A stretch of 64,000 nt of DNA from an uncultured Lysobacterales bacterium (GTDB lineage: Bacteria; Pseudomonadota; Gammaproteobacteria; Xanthomonadales; Xanthomonadaceae), in assembly GCA_946886865.1 (NCBI GenBank), contig CAMPJI010000001.1, positions 1 through 64,000 of the forward strand, written 5' to 3'. The position numbers and the translations under genes were made by a program. Positions 1-9,153 of this stretch are shown here, in pieces (the first letter of the stretch is position 1; each line of letters opens with the position of its first letter). The notes under the pieces are model-generated. The model was not told the DNA's origin, made no database searches, and saw nothing but the letters and a program-made list of their open reading frames with translations.

Positions 1-1760
1 GCACGCTGTACGGCAAGAACACCATCGGCGGCGCGATCAAGTACATCTCGCGCGGGCTGCCGGCCGCCACCGACGGCTTCGCCTCGCTCACGGTCGGCAA
101 CCATGGCCAGCTCGACGTCAAGGCCGCGCTGGGCGGGGCCGTCGGCGGCACCGACGCGCTTCGCGCCCGGGTGGCCGTGGCCAGCCTCAACAACGACGGC
201 TTCGGCGAGAACACCCTCACCGGCCAGCCGGTCAGCGACAAGGAGATCCTCGCCCTGCGCGCGCAGCTTGGCGCCTACGTCAGCGAGGACCTGGACATCC
301 AGTTCGCGCTGGACTGGATGGACGACCAGTCCGGCGTGCGTGGCGCGAAGATGCTGGCGCCCAACCGCTTCGTGCCGGCGTTCCCGCCAATGGACAGCCG
401 CTTTGACGTGCGCAACGGCATGCCCAACGTCAACGACACCTCCATCGCCGGCGCCTCGGCCACCGTCAACTGGCGGGCGAACGACGACTGGGGCTTCAAG
501 TACGTGCTGGCCAAGCGCGAGTCCGACACCGAGACCAACATCGACTTCGACACCACGCCGGCGACCATCGCCGACGTCAAGGCGTTCTACAGCGACGAGC
601 AGGTCAGCCACGAGCTGCAGGCCAACTACGACGCCGGCGGCCGGGCGCGTGGCGTGATGGGCCTGTACGCCTTCGACGGCGAGGCCGGCGGCCAGGTGCT
701 CAACAACTTCTTCGGGCTGCTGTTCGGCGACACCCAGGGCACGGTGTTCACCGAGAGCGTGGCGCTGTACGCGGACTGGACGTTCGACCTGAGCGACCGC
801 CTGTCCCTGGGCCTGGGTGCGCGCTACACGGACGAGGACAAGAACGCGGAGGTCTTCAACCAGGGCTATACCGATGCGACGTACACCACGCCGACCGGCG
901 TGGTGGCGGCGGACTTCGACAAGACCATCAACTTCACCAACACCTCGCCCAAGGTCTCGCTGGACTACCAGGTCACGCCCGACGTGATGGTCTACGGCAG
1001 CGCCTCGCGCGGGTTCAAGTCGGGTGGCTACAACATCCGCGCGCAGGCCACGGCGGTGCCGCGCTCGGCCGAGCCGTTCGACGACGAGGTGGTGGACAGC
1101 TTCGAGGTCGGCACCAAGATGGGCTTCCTCGACCAGACGCTGTTCCTGAACCTGTCCGCGTTCCACAACAAGTACGAGGACATCCAGCTATCGGTGTTCA
1201 CGTCCTACGACAGCGACGGCGACGGCACGGAAGACGCGTTCTTCGGCGACTTCACCAACGCGGGCGCGGGCACGGTCAACGGCGCGGAGGTCGAGTACCA
1301 GTGGCTGCCGACGTCCAACTGGCTGATCGCCGGCAACCTGGCGTGGCTGGACGCGCAGTACGACGAGTTCCTCTACGCCGGGCAGAACATCGCCGACGAG
1401 CAGGAGTTCACCAATGCCCCGGAGTTCTCCGGCGCGATCAACGTCGAGTACCGCACCGACCTGTCCAGCGGTGGCGACATCGCCGCCCGCCTTGGCTACA
1501 GCTACCAGAGCGACGTGGTCGCCACCACCGAGATCGTGCGCACCGGTGCCCAGCCGATCACCCAGGACGGCTACGGCCTGGTCAATGCCGGCCTGTCGTG
1601 GCGCAGTGGCGGCCCGTGGACGGTGACGCTGCAGGGGTCCAACCTGGCCGACAAGGAATACCGTACGACGGGGTACAATCTCAACGCGGCCTTGGGCGTA
1701 CTGACCGGGTTCTATGGGCCGCCGCGCCAGTACAGTGTGTCGGTACGCTACGACTTCTGA
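1..1760 (+). CDS. TonB-dependent outer-membrane receptor, 5' truncated by window edge
   Basis: This is the C-terminal part of a TonB-dependent receptor, an outer-membrane beta-barrel that imports a ligand using TonB energy. The reading frame is open from base 3. The first visible residues, TLYGKNTIGGAIKYIS, are the end of the plug domain. The barrel follows, with alternating aromatic/charged strands, and the protein ends in VSVRYDF with the terminal aromatic residue expected for barrel insertion. About 585 residues are present. The signal peptide, TonB box and most of the plug lie upstream of the window. The ligand cannot be read from the sequence; the plug motif is of the kind seen in the large Xanthomonadaceae receptor paralogue set. 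A strong hairpin terminator follows the stop. Confidence 0.93.
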   Translation, partial: TLYGKNTIGGAIKYISRGLPAATDGFASLTVGNHGQLDVKAALGGAVGGTDALRARVAVASLNNDGFGENTLTGQPVSDKEILALRAQLGAYVSEDLDIQFALDWMDDQSGVRGAKMLAPNRFVPAFPPMDSRFDVRNGMPNVNDTSIAGASATVNWRANDDWGFKYVLAKRESDTETNIDFDTTPATIADVKAFYSDEQVSHELQANYDAGGRARGVMGLYAFDGEAGGQVLNNFFGLLFGDTQGTVFTESVALYADWTFDLSDRLSLGLGARYTDEDKNAEVFNQGYTDATYTTPTGVVAADFDKTINFTNTSPKVSLDYQVTPDVMVYGSASRGFKSGGYNIRAQATAVPRSAEPFDDEVVDSFEVGTKMGFLDQTLFLNLSAFHNKYEDIQLSVFTSYDSDGDGTEDAFFGDFTNAGAGTVNGAEVEYQWLPTSNWLIAGNLAWLDAQYDEFLYAGQNIADEQEFTNAPEFSGAINVEYRTDLSSGGDIAARLGYSYQSDVVATTEIVRTGAQPITQDGYGLVNAGLSWRSGGPWTVTLQGSNLADKEYRTTGYNLNAALGVLTGFYGPPRQYSVSVRYDF

Positions 1761-1782
1761 CCGACCCCGAAGCGGTCGGAGG

Positions 1783-1825
1783 ACAGCGGCGGCGGGCTTG
1801 TCCCGCCGTCGCTGTATTTGTTTTT
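1783..1825 (+). terminator. Rho-independent terminator of the TonB receptor gene
   Basis: A 14-bp stem with a single G-T mismatch (1783-1796 against 1802-1815, loop CTTGT) is followed by ATTTGTTTTT, 23 bases after the receptor stop codon. Confidence 0.8.
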
Positions 1826-1855
1826 GCCGGCGCGAAGCCGCGCTCCGCGCTCGTT

Positions 1856-2006
1856 GCAGGAGCGACGTGGGTCGCGACCCCGTTACCGCGCGGACCAGCG
1901 CCGGTCGCGAAGCACGTGCACCCATCCCCTGTAGGAGCGGCTTCAGCCTCGATCGGTTGCCCACGTCCCCACATCGGTTCCGGTTCGCGGCTGAAGCCGC
2001 TCCTAC
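1856..2006. repeat. GTAGGAGCG-type intergenic repeat block, copy A
   Basis: The block holds a perfect 18-bp inverted repeat (1931-1948 GTAGGAGCGGCTTCAGCC against 1989-2006). It is preceded by a related element, GCAGGAGCGACGTGGGTCGCG (from 1856), with a degenerate partner. The same two element types recur at 5494-5652 on the other side of the histidine kinase gene. Such palindromic intergenic repeats are common in Xanthomonadaceae and pseudomonads. The role is unknown; REP-like hairpins are the likely class. Confidence 0.8.
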
Positions 2007-2096
2007 AAAAGCCCGGGGCGCCATGCCCCACCTTTGCCCCGATAATGCCCCGCAGGCCAGGGGGCGACGTTCGATGACACGCACGGGCAGGGGACG

Positions 2097-5000
2097 ATGC
2101 TGAGCTTCACCGCGGTGGCGTTGGCCAGCGTCGCCTGGCTGGCGGTGATGTTCGCGGCCGCGCTGTACGCCGAGCGCCATCCGGCGACCGCCGCCCGCCA
2201 CTGGCACCACGTCTATGCACTGTCGCTGGCGGTCCACTGCACGTCGTGGACGTTCTACGGCACGGTCACCCAGGCCGCGCGCTACGGCTGGCCGCTGCCG
2301 CCGACGTTCCTGGGGGCCATCGTCTTGTATGCGCTGGCGGTGGCATTCATGGTCCGGCTGGTGCGGCTGGCGCGCGAGACCAACGCCACCTCCCTGGCCG
2401 ACCTCATCGCCACGCGGCTGGGCAAGGACGCGTGGCTGGCGGCGACGGTCACGCTGGTTGCAGCGCTCGGGCTGATTCCGTACATCGCGCTGCAGCTCAA
2501 GGCCGTGGCGATGAGTTTCGCGATGCTGACCACGCGCGATGCGGGTGGGCCGGTCGCCCCGGTCTGGCAGGACAGCGCGCTGTACGTGGCGCTGGCGATG
2601 GCGCTGTTCGCGATGTTGTTCGGCACGCGCCGCGCGTCGGCCGCCGAGCACAACCGCGGCCTGGTGCTGGCGATGGCCATGGAGTCGGTGTTCAAGCTGG
2701 CGGCGATGCTGGCGATCGGCGCCTTCGTCTGGCTCGGGCTGGGCGCGCTGCCCGAGGCGCCTGTCGCGCCGCTGGCGGCCGAGCCCGCTGGCGGCTTCGC
2801 GCCGCTGGTGCTGCTGGGTGCGCTGGCGATGTTCATCCTGCCGCACCAGTTCCACGTGGCCGTGGTGGAGTGCCGCGACGAATCGCACGTGCGCACCGCG
2901 CGCTGGCTGTTTCCGCTGTACCTGGTGCTGATCGCGCTGCCGGTGCTGCCGCTGGCCAAGGCCGGTAGCGTGCTGCTGGGCGGCAGCGTGCCCTCGGACC
3001 TGTACGTGCTGGCGCTGCCGCTGTCGCAGGGCTTCGAGGGGCTGGCGCTGTTCGCGTTCCTGGGTGGCCTGAGCGCGGCCACCGGCATGGTGGTGGTCAG
3101 CACGCTGACCCTGAGCCTGATGATCGGCAACCACTGGTTCGCGCCGGGCTTGTTGCGCGGTGCATGGGCACGCAACGACGGCAGCGACCTGCGCGGCTCG
3201 GTGCTGGCGCTGCGCCGCACCGGCATCGTGGTGATCATGCTGCTGGCGTGGGCGTACAGCCGGCTGGTGGCGGGCAGCGAGGCGCTGGCCGACGTCGGCG
3301 CGGTGTCGTTCTCGGCGCTGGCGACGCTGACGCCGGCACTGGCGTTCGCGGTATGGCGCCCGCAAACCCCGCCGCGGGCCGCCGTGGCCGGCGTGCTGGC
3401 CGGCTTCTCGGCCTGGGCCTGGGTGCTGCTGGTACCGATGGTGCTGGCCGCGCGCGGCGTGGCGCCGGACTGGCAGACCACCGGCCCGATGGGGCTGGCC
3501 TGGCTGGCCCCGGACGGTCTGTTCGGGCTGACCGGCTGGAGCCGCCTCGGCCGCGCGGTGGGCGCCAGCCTGTTCGTCGGTACCGCCGTCACCGTGCTTC
3601 TGTCGGTCTGGCGTCGCGATCTCCCACGGCATGCGCGGCGGGGGCTGGATGCACGGACGTTGCGCGATGCCGGGCTGCGGTTCCTGCCGCGCGAATCGGT
3701 GGCCGCACTGCTGCAGGACGCGCCCGCCACGGGGCCGGTGCCTGCGCGCGCGGAGGCGGGCATCGAACGGGAGCTCGCGGCGGTTCTGGGGTCGGCATCG
3801 GCCCGCGTGCTGCTGGACGCCGCGCGGCGCGAAGCCGGGCGCGACCTCGACACCGTCGCTCAGATCGTCGGCGAAGCGTCTGCCGACCTGCGCTTCAACC
3901 AGCGCGTGCTGGAGGCCGCGCTGCAGAACATGAGCCAGGGCATCAGCGTGGTCGACGCGCAGTTGCGGCTGGTCGCCTGGAACCGGCGCTATGCGGAACT
4001 GTTCGAGTTCCCCGAAGCGCTGTTGCAGGTGGGACGACCGATCGCCGATCTGTCGCGATGGGCGTTGCAGCGGCTGCCGCCTGCCCATGCGCCGGCCCCG
4101 GTGGGCGGCGAGCTGGATCGCGCGCTGCACCGCCGGCTGGCCTTCATGCAGGCGGGCACCCCGCACCTGTCCGAGCGCGTGCTCGCCGACGGCAGCATCA
4201 TCGAAATCCGCGGTAACCCGATGCCGGGCGGTGGCTTCGTCGCCACGTTTACCGACGTGACCGCGTTCCGACGCGCCGAGGCGGCGCTGATCGAGGCCAA
4301 CGAGACGCTCGAGCAGCGGGTGGAGACGCGCACCGCCGACCTCGAGATCGCCAAGCGCGAGGCCGAGCGTGCCAACGAGGCCAAGGGCCGGTTCCTCGCC
4401 GCCATCGGCCACGACCTGATGCAGCCGCTGCATGCCGCGCAGCTGTTCACCGACGCGCTGGGCAAGCAACTGCACGAGCCCGCGCAGCGCGAATCGATCA
4501 ACCGGATCGAAGGCGCGTTGGACTCCACCGGCGACCTGCTGACCGGCCTGCTCGACATGTCGCGTCTGGAAGGTGGCGCGCTGGAACCGCAGCTGCGCGA
4601 GTTCCCGCTGGCCGACGTGCTGGAGCCGCTGGCCGCGCAGTTCGGCGCCATCGCCGCCGCGCGCGGACTGCGGCTGGACCATGTGCCGACGGCGGGCTGG
4701 ACGCGCAGCGATCCGCACCTGCTGCGCCGTGTGGTGCAGAACTTCCTGGCCAACGCGGTGCGCTACACGGTGTCGGGCCGCGTGCTGCTGGGCGTGCGCC
4801 GGCGGGATGGACGGTGGCGCGTCGAGGTGCACGACACCGGGCCCGGCATTGCGCCGGCGCAGCAGGCGGTGATCTTCGAGGAGTTCCGCCGCGGCGTGGA
4901 CGCGCCGGGGCAGGGCCTCGGGCTGGGCCTGTCCATTGCCGAGCGCATGGCGCAGTTGCTCGATGCGCCCGTGTCGCTGCGCAGCCGGGTCGGTGTCGGC

Positions 5001-5474
5001 ACCGTGTTCGCCATCGACCTGCCACGGGTGGAGCGCGAATGCCGCGCGACGCTTTCGGCGATGGCCGCACCGCGCGGCCTTGGCGGAACACGCGTGCTGG
5101 TCGTCGACAACGACCCCGCGGCACTGGACGCCGTCGCCAGGCTGCTGCGGGGCTGGGGCTGCGTGGTGTCGACCGCTACGAACCGCGCAAATGCGGATCG
5201 GTCGATGGCCACGGCGCCGGCCGAGCTGTGGCTGTTCGACTACCACCTCGATGCAGGCGACACCGGCGTGGCGATGGCGCGCGATCTTGCCCGGCACCAT
5301 GGCGCGCGCCCGACGCTGATCGTCAGCGCGGACGGCGGCGCGACGGTGCGCGGCGATGTGCTGGAGGCGGGGCATGCGCTGCTGCCCAAGCCGATCAAGC
5401 CGCTGGCGCTGAAGTCGGTGCTGGACCGGTTGCTGGCGGCACGCGAGGCACGCGGTGAAGCGACGGCCTGGTGA
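2097..5474 (+). CDS. Hybrid sensor histidine kinase with sodium/solute symporter-like N-terminus (CrbS-like)
   Basis: This is a membrane sensor kinase of 1125 residues. Residues ~1-510 form about a dozen hydrophobic helices resembling the SSS/SLC5 symporter family. A linker leads to a PAS domain (~600-720), a coiled-coil segment, a HisKA domain with the phospho-accepting His772 in IGHDLMQP, an HATPase domain (HDTGPGIAP, GLGLGLSI), and a C-terminal receiver with the probable phospho-acceptor Asp1048 (LWLFDYHLDAG). AGGGGAC precedes the ATG at a proper distance. The architecture matches CrbS kinases of Vibrio and Pseudomonas, which with the LuxR-type regulator CrbR control acetyl-CoA synthetase. 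The facing gene at 5705 encodes such a regulator, so an acetate/carbon-overflow switch is inferred. The real stimulus cannot be seen. Confidence 0.88.
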   Translation: MLSFTAVALASVAWLAVMFAAALYAERHPATAARHWHHVYALSLAVHCTSWTFYGTVTQAARYGWPLPPTFLGAIVLYALAVAFMVRLVRLARETNATSLADLIATRLGKDAWLAATVTLVAALGLIPYIALQLKAVAMSFAMLTTRDAGGPVAPVWQDSALYVALAMALFAMLFGTRRASAAEHNRGLVLAMAMESVFKLAAMLAIGAFVWLGLGALPEAPVAPLAAEPAGGFAPLVLLGALAMFILPHQFHVAVVECRDESHVRTARWLFPLYLVLIALPVLPLAKAGSVLLGGSVPSDLYVLALPLSQGFEGLALFAFLGGLSAATGMVVVSTLTLSLMIGNHWFAPGLLRGAWARNDGSDLRGSVLALRRTGIVVIMLLAWAYSRLVAGSEALADVGAVSFSALATLTPALAFAVWRPQTPPRAAVAGVLAGFSAWAWVLLVPMVLAARGVAPDWQTTGPMGLAWLAPDGLFGLTGWSRLGRAVGASLFVGTAVTVLLSVWRRDLPRHARRGLDARTLRDAGLRFLPRESVAALLQDAPATGPVPARAEAGIERELAAVLGSASARVLLDAARREAGRDLDTVAQIVGEASADLRFNQRVLEAALQNMSQGISVVDAQLRLVAWNRRYAELFEFPEALLQVGRPIADLSRWALQRLPPAHAPAPVGGELDRALHRRLAFMQAGTPHLSERVLADGSIIEIRGNPMPGGGFVATFTDVTAFRRAEAALIEANETLEQRVETRTADLEIAKREAERANEAKGRFLAAIGHDLMQPLHAAQLFTDALGKQLHEPAQRESINRIEGALDSTGDLLTGLLDMSRLEGGALEPQLREFPLADVLEPLAAQFGAIAAARGLRLDHVPTAGWTRSDPHLLRRVVQNFLANAVRYTVSGRVLLGVRRRDGRWRVEVHDTGPGIAPAQQAVIFEEFRRGVDAPGQGLGLGLSIAERMAQLLDAPVSLRSRVGVGTVFAIDLPRVERECRATLSAMAAPRGLGGTRVLVVDNDPAALDAVARLLRGWGCVVSTATNRANADRSMATAPAELWLFDYHLDAGDTGVAMARDLARHHGARPTLIVSADGGATVRGDVLEAGHALLPKPIKPLALKSVLDRLLAAREARGEATAW

Positions 5475-5493
5475 CGCCCGGCTTTATCTCTTG

Positions 5494-5652
5494 AAGGAGC
5501 GCTTCAGCCGCGAACCGGAGTCATCCGCCCGCGTCCCGGCCCGATCGCGGCTGAAGCCGCTCCTACAGGGCGCAAAGTTCTGGTAGGAGCGACGTAAGTC
5601 GCGACCGCGTCAGTACACGCGCCGGCGAGGGTCGCGACGCACGTCGCTCCTG
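5494..5652. repeat. GTAGGAGCG-type intergenic repeat block, copy B
   Basis: There are two hairpin-forming pairs. The first is an imperfect left arm near 5494 with GGCTGAAGCCGCTCCTAC at 5549-5566. The second is GTAGGAGCGACGTAAGTCGC (from 5583) with its inverted partner at 5629-5652. The 18-mer is identical to the one at 1989-2006. The block lies between the convergent kinase and regulator genes and may also act as a bidirectional transcription barrier, although no T-tract is present. Confidence 0.8.
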
Positions 5653-5704
5653 CAACGGCATGGTGTCGCGCACGGGACGGCGCTGCGCAGCAGCTGATAC
5701 CGGC

Positions 5705-6370
5705 TCAGCCTTCCATCTGCCGCGCCGGGTCGCTGAGCTCGAGCTCGCGCAGCACGACGCCGGCCTGGGTGCGGTTGCGCACGCCCAGGCGCTCGAAAAT
5801 CGCCGACAGGTGCGCCTTCACCGTGCGCTCCTGGACGTCGAGGCGGTCGGCGATCTGCTTGTTGAGCAGGCCCTGCGCGACCAGTGTCAGGACGCGGAAC
5901 TGCTGCGGCGACAGCCGCGCCAGTCGTGCGGCCAGGTCGGCATCGGCGCGGCTGCTCTGCGTCCTGGACACGGATGCGCGAAGCGGCGGCGGCAGCCACT
6001 GCTCGCACGCCAGTACCGCGCGGATGGCATCGCGCAGGTCGTCCAGGCCGGTGCTCTTGGGCAGGTAGCCGGCGGCGCCGTGGTCGAGCGCGCGTCGCAC
6101 CACCCGCGGGTCGTCGTTGGCCGACACCACCACCACCGCGACGCCGGGGTGTTGCGCACGGATCGCCGCCAGCCCGGCCAGGCCATGGTTGCCGGGCATG
6201 TGGAGGTCCAGCAGCACCAGGTCGATGCCCGGCGTGGCTTCCAGTGCCGCGAGCACCTCATCGAGCGTGGAAGCCTCTTGGATCGCCGTGTCGGCCACCG
6301 CTTCGACCGCGGCATGGCGCAGCGCGGTGCGGAACAGCGGGTGGTCGTCGGCGATCAGCAACGTGGGCAT
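5705..6370 (-). CDS. LuxR/NarL-family response regulator (CrbR-like)
   Basis: This is a 221-residue DNA-binding response regulator. The receiver domain spans ~1-120: it begins MPTLLIADDHPLFR with the acidic pair, carries the phospho-acceptor Asp in LVLLDLHMPG (~Asp54), and has Lys in YLPKSTG. It is followed by a LuxR-type helix-turn-helix (~150-212; LSPQQFRVLTLVAQGLLNKQ, then ERTVKAHLSAIFERLGV). It is convergent with the hybrid kinase at 2097-5474, the arrangement expected for a cognate pair, and its size and domain order fit CrbR. It would activate target promoters after phosphorylation. The kinase-regulator pairing is inferred from position and family only. Confidence 0.9.
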   Translation of the reverse strand: MPTLLIADDHPLFRTALRHAAVEAVADTAIQEASTLDEVLAALEATPGIDLVLLDLHMPGNHGLAGLAAIRAQHPGVAVVVVSANDDPRVVRRALDHGAAGYLPKSTGLDDLRDAIRAVLACEQWLPPPLRASVSRTQSSRADADLAARLARLSPQQFRVLTLVAQGLLNKQIADRLDVQERTVKAHLSAIFERLGVRNRTQAGVVLRELELSDPARQMEG

Positions 6371-6466
6371 CCGGGCAGCCTACCAAGCGCGCGGGCCGGC
6401 ACGCGCGGTGCCGGCGTGGTACGAAAGTACGATGGGTCGCGCGCAGTGGCTTGCTAGGCTGCCGCG

Positions 6467-8347
6467 ATGACGACCACCCACCCGACCGTGCGCGCGCTCC
6501 GGCCCGCGCTTGCCGCCGCACTGCTGTCAGGCCTCGTGCTCGCCCTCCCGGGATGCGCCGGCCTGGCTCCCACCGGACCCGAGCCCGTGCCCGACTTCGA
6601 GCGACTGCAGGCGACCACGCACCGCGACGGTGACGACCTGCTGACGGCGGGGCTCGGACTGGCCGGCCTGCAGGCCATGGCGCCACCCGCGTTCGCCGAC
6701 CCGGCGGCGCCCACTCCGGTGGAACTGCGTCGGCGCGCGATCTGGAGCAACTGGCGCGGCATCGCCGACCTGTCCGCCGGGGGCGGTTATGGATCGGTCT
6801 ATGGCAGCGTGGCCGACGTGCCGGGGCGCGAGTTCACCGCGCTGGCGAAGTTCGAGGGTGCCCGCCATCCGCACCGCGTGCTGGTGCAGGTGCCCGATGC
6901 GTTCGACCGCGAACGCCGCTGCGTGGTGGTGACGGCGTCATCCGGCTCGCGCGGCGTGCATGGTGCCATCGCGGTGGCCGGTGCGTGGGGCCTGCCGAAG
7001 GGCTGCGCGGTGGCGTACACCGACAAGGGCGCGGGAACGGATTACTTCGACCTGGACGCGGGGCAGGGCGTCGCGGTCGATGGCCGAATCGCACCGGCGG
7101 CGGACGGCGGCCTCGCCTTTGCGCCGGATGCGCCAGCCGGTGGCGCCGGCGTGCGCGGCGTGGCGGTCAAGCACGCGCACTCCGGCGACAACCCGGAAGC
7201 GGACTGGGGCCGGCATGTCCGGCAGGCCGCGCAGTTCGCGCTGCGGGCGCTCGACGATGCGGTGCCGCAGGCGGCGCCTTTCACTTTCGACAACACACGT
7301 GTCATTGCCGTGGGCATCTCCAACGGCGGTGGCGCGGCGCTGCGCGCGGCGGAGCTCGACGGCGACTGGCTCGATGCCGTGGTCGCCGGCGAACCCAGCA
7401 TCCATACCGGCGGCACCGGCCTGTACGACTACGCCACGCAGGCCGCGCTGCTGATGCCATGCGCATTGCTCGACGCCTCGTTGGCGCCGTTGCCGCAGCC
7501 GCCGCTTGCGGCGCAGGCGGTGCCGCAGTGGACGGCACGATGCGCCAGCCTCAAGGCGGCGGGTCTGGTCGACGGGGACGACACCGCCGCGCAGGCCACG
7601 TCGGCACTGGCGCAGCTGCGCGAGACCGGCTGGACCGACGGTGCGCTGCGTGCCGGCGCGCTGTCGGTCGGCTTCGACCTGTGGCGCGCGGTGGCGGTGA
7701 CCTATGCATCCGCCTACGGGCGCTTCGGTGTCGGCGCGCATGCGTGCGGCTACGGGTTTTCCGCGTTGGACGAGGGCATGGCTCCGCGCGTGGCGACGGC
7801 GCAGGAGCGTGCCGCGTGGTGGGCCGACGGCAGCGGCGTCCCGCCGGGTGCCGGCGTGGGGATCGTCGACACGCTGATGGCCGGACCCGATGCGAACGCG
7901 GCGGATCCGACATTCCCCGGCTTGATGTGCCTGCGCCAGCTCGCGACCGGCGATGGCGAGGATGCGTTGCGCGTGCGTGCGGGCATCGATGCCCTGCGCG
8001 CCGCGCCGCCCCGTGAGGGGTTGCCGGTGGTGGTGGTGCACGGCCGCGACGACGGCCTGATCCCGATGGTCCTGTCGAGCGCCCCGTACGTGGCAATGGC
8101 CCGGCAGGCGGGGCGCGACGTGCGCTTCTGGCAGGTCGGCCCGGCGCAGCACTTCGACGCGTTCCTGGCGTTGCCGGACTACGGCGCGCGCTACGTGCCG
8201 CTGCTGCCGTACGTGTATGCCGCGCTGGACCGGGTACAGGCACACCTGGACGGCGCCGGCCCGCTGCCCGCCGACGCGGTCATCCAGGCCACGCCACGCG
8301 CGGCGGGACAGGCGCTGGGGGCGGACGACCTCGCGATTCCACGCTGA
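6467..8347 (+). CDS. D-3-hydroxybutyrate oligomer hydrolase, predicted lipoprotein
   Basis: This 626-residue enzyme is predicted to cleave 3-hydroxybutyrate oligomers to monomers during polyhydroxybutyrate breakdown. The N-terminus is a lipoprotein signal with lipobox LPGC, so a membrane-anchored periplasmic or outer-membrane location is likely. The mature start (VPDFERLQATTHRDGDDLLT) and the catalytic serine motif VGISNGGG (~residue 280) are typical of the 3HB-oligomer hydrolase family. His in GPAQHFDAF (~565) and Asp in VVHGRDDGLIP (~530) could complete the triad. The closeness of phaE and phaC supports the assignment. A hairpin terminator lies 20 bases past the stop. Alternative: another esterase of the same alpha/beta fold. 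Confidence 0.85.
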   Translation: MTTTHPTVRALRPALAAALLSGLVLALPGCAGLAPTGPEPVPDFERLQATTHRDGDDLLTAGLGLAGLQAMAPPAFADPAAPTPVELRRRAIWSNWRGIADLSAGGGYGSVYGSVADVPGREFTALAKFEGARHPHRVLVQVPDAFDRERRCVVVTASSGSRGVHGAIAVAGAWGLPKGCAVAYTDKGAGTDYFDLDAGQGVAVDGRIAPAADGGLAFAPDAPAGGAGVRGVAVKHAHSGDNPEADWGRHVRQAAQFALRALDDAVPQAAPFTFDNTRVIAVGISNGGGAALRAAELDGDWLDAVVAGEPSIHTGGTGLYDYATQAALLMPCALLDASLAPLPQPPLAAQAVPQWTARCASLKAAGLVDGDDTAAQATSALAQLRETGWTDGALRAGALSVGFDLWRAVAVTYASAYGRFGVGAHACGYGFSALDEGMAPRVATAQERAAWWADGSGVPPGAGVGIVDTLMAGPDANAADPTFPGLMCLRQLATGDGEDALRVRAGIDALRAAPPREGLPVVVVHGRDDGLIPMVLSSAPYVAMARQAGRDVRFWQVGPAQHFDAFLALPDYGARYVPLLPYVYAALDRVQAHLDGAGPLPADAVIQATPRAAGQALGADDLAIPR

Positions 8348-8366
8348 CGCTCCGCCGCGTCCACTT

Positions 8367-8386
8367 GCCCGCTTCACGCGGGCTTT
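8367..8386 (+). terminator. Terminator after the 3HB-oligomer hydrolase
   Basis: GCCCGC-TTCAC-GCGGGC hairpin followed by TTT. Its position argues against the in-frame ATG at 8365 as the start of the next gene. Confidence 0.6.
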
Positions 8387-8433
8387 GGCACGCTGCGGGG
8401 CCTCGATCCACGATACTCAGCACGGAGCACCCC

Positions 8434-9048
8434 ATGCCGCGTCACTTCACGATGCTCCGCGAGTTCCACCTCGCCGACTGGTTCACCCTCGCCAATGCGT
8501 TCTGCGGGACCGGGGCCATCTTTGCGGCCATGCGCTTCCTGCAGGAGGGCGGGGTGCGTGACCTGCTGATCGGCATGGCGCTGATCCCGCTCGCCTTCAT
8601 CTTCGATGCGCTGGACGGCCGCGTGGCGCGCTGGCGCAAGTCGGCCTCCACCCTGGGGCGCGAGCTGGACTCGCTGGCCGACGTGATCTCCTTCGGCGTC
8701 GCGCCCGCGGCGCTGGCTTATGCCTGCGGCCTGCAGGGCGGCTGGGACTGGGTGGTGCTGAGCTACTTCGTCGGCTGCGGTGTGAGCCGGCTGGCGCGCT
8801 ACAACGTCACCGCCGAGCAGCTGGCCGGCGACGAGGGCAAGGTGAAATACTTCGAAGGCACGCCGATCCCGACCAGCATGTTCCTCGTGGTCATCCTCGC
8901 CATCGCGGCCTGGCAGGGCGCGCTCGGCGCCGACGTCTGGTTCGGCGAGCTGCAACTGGGGCCGTGGGAGTTCCACCCGCTGGTGCTGATGTTCGCGCTG
9001 TCGGGCACGCTGATGATCAGCAAGACCCTGCACATACCCAAGCCGTAA
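8434..9048 (+). CDS. pssA: CDP-diacylglycerol--serine O-phosphatidyltransferase
   Basis: The 204-residue integral membrane enzyme condenses CDP-diacylglycerol with serine to give phosphatidylserine, the precursor of phosphatidylethanolamine. The CDP-alcohol phosphatidyltransferase signature is intact: D-G-x2-A-R-x8-G-x3-D-x3-D is visible in FDALDGRVARWRKS followed by GRELDSLAD. Several hydrophobic helices follow. The ATG at 8434 was chosen because GGAG sits 7 bases upstream and the earlier in-frame ATG (8365) lies inside a terminator hairpin. It is the short PssA type of proteobacteria and Gram-positives, not the E. coli PLD-type enzyme. Its position between PHA genes has no obvious functional link. 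Confidence 0.92.
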   Translation: MPRHFTMLREFHLADWFTLANAFCGTGAIFAAMRFLQEGGVRDLLIGMALIPLAFIFDALDGRVARWRKSASTLGRELDSLADVISFGVAPAALAYACGLQGGWDWVVLSYFVGCGVSRLARYNVTAEQLAGDEGKVKYFEGTPIPTSMFLVVILAIAAWQGALGADVWFGELQLGPWEFHPLVLMFALSGTLMISKTLHIPKP

Positions 9049-9153
9049 GCGTCCGGCCCACGTCGCAGCCGCGTCGTCGCGGTCGCGTCGCCATGTCGCA
9101 ACAGGGCCGTTGCTATGATCGCGGCCGGTTCTGGACGCGGCGCCCTGGAGGGC

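Noticed and set aside
1188..5375. Very long open frame on the minus strand opposite the histidine kinase
   Set aside because: It is antisense to an unmistakable multidomain kinase and its translation is dominated by Arg, Gln, His and Ala, the usual by-product of high-G+C codon use. No domain is visible.
8365..8433. Upstream ATG extending PssA by 23 residues
   Set aside because: It lies inside a hairpin terminator and lacks a ribosome-binding site, while the ATG at 8434 has one.
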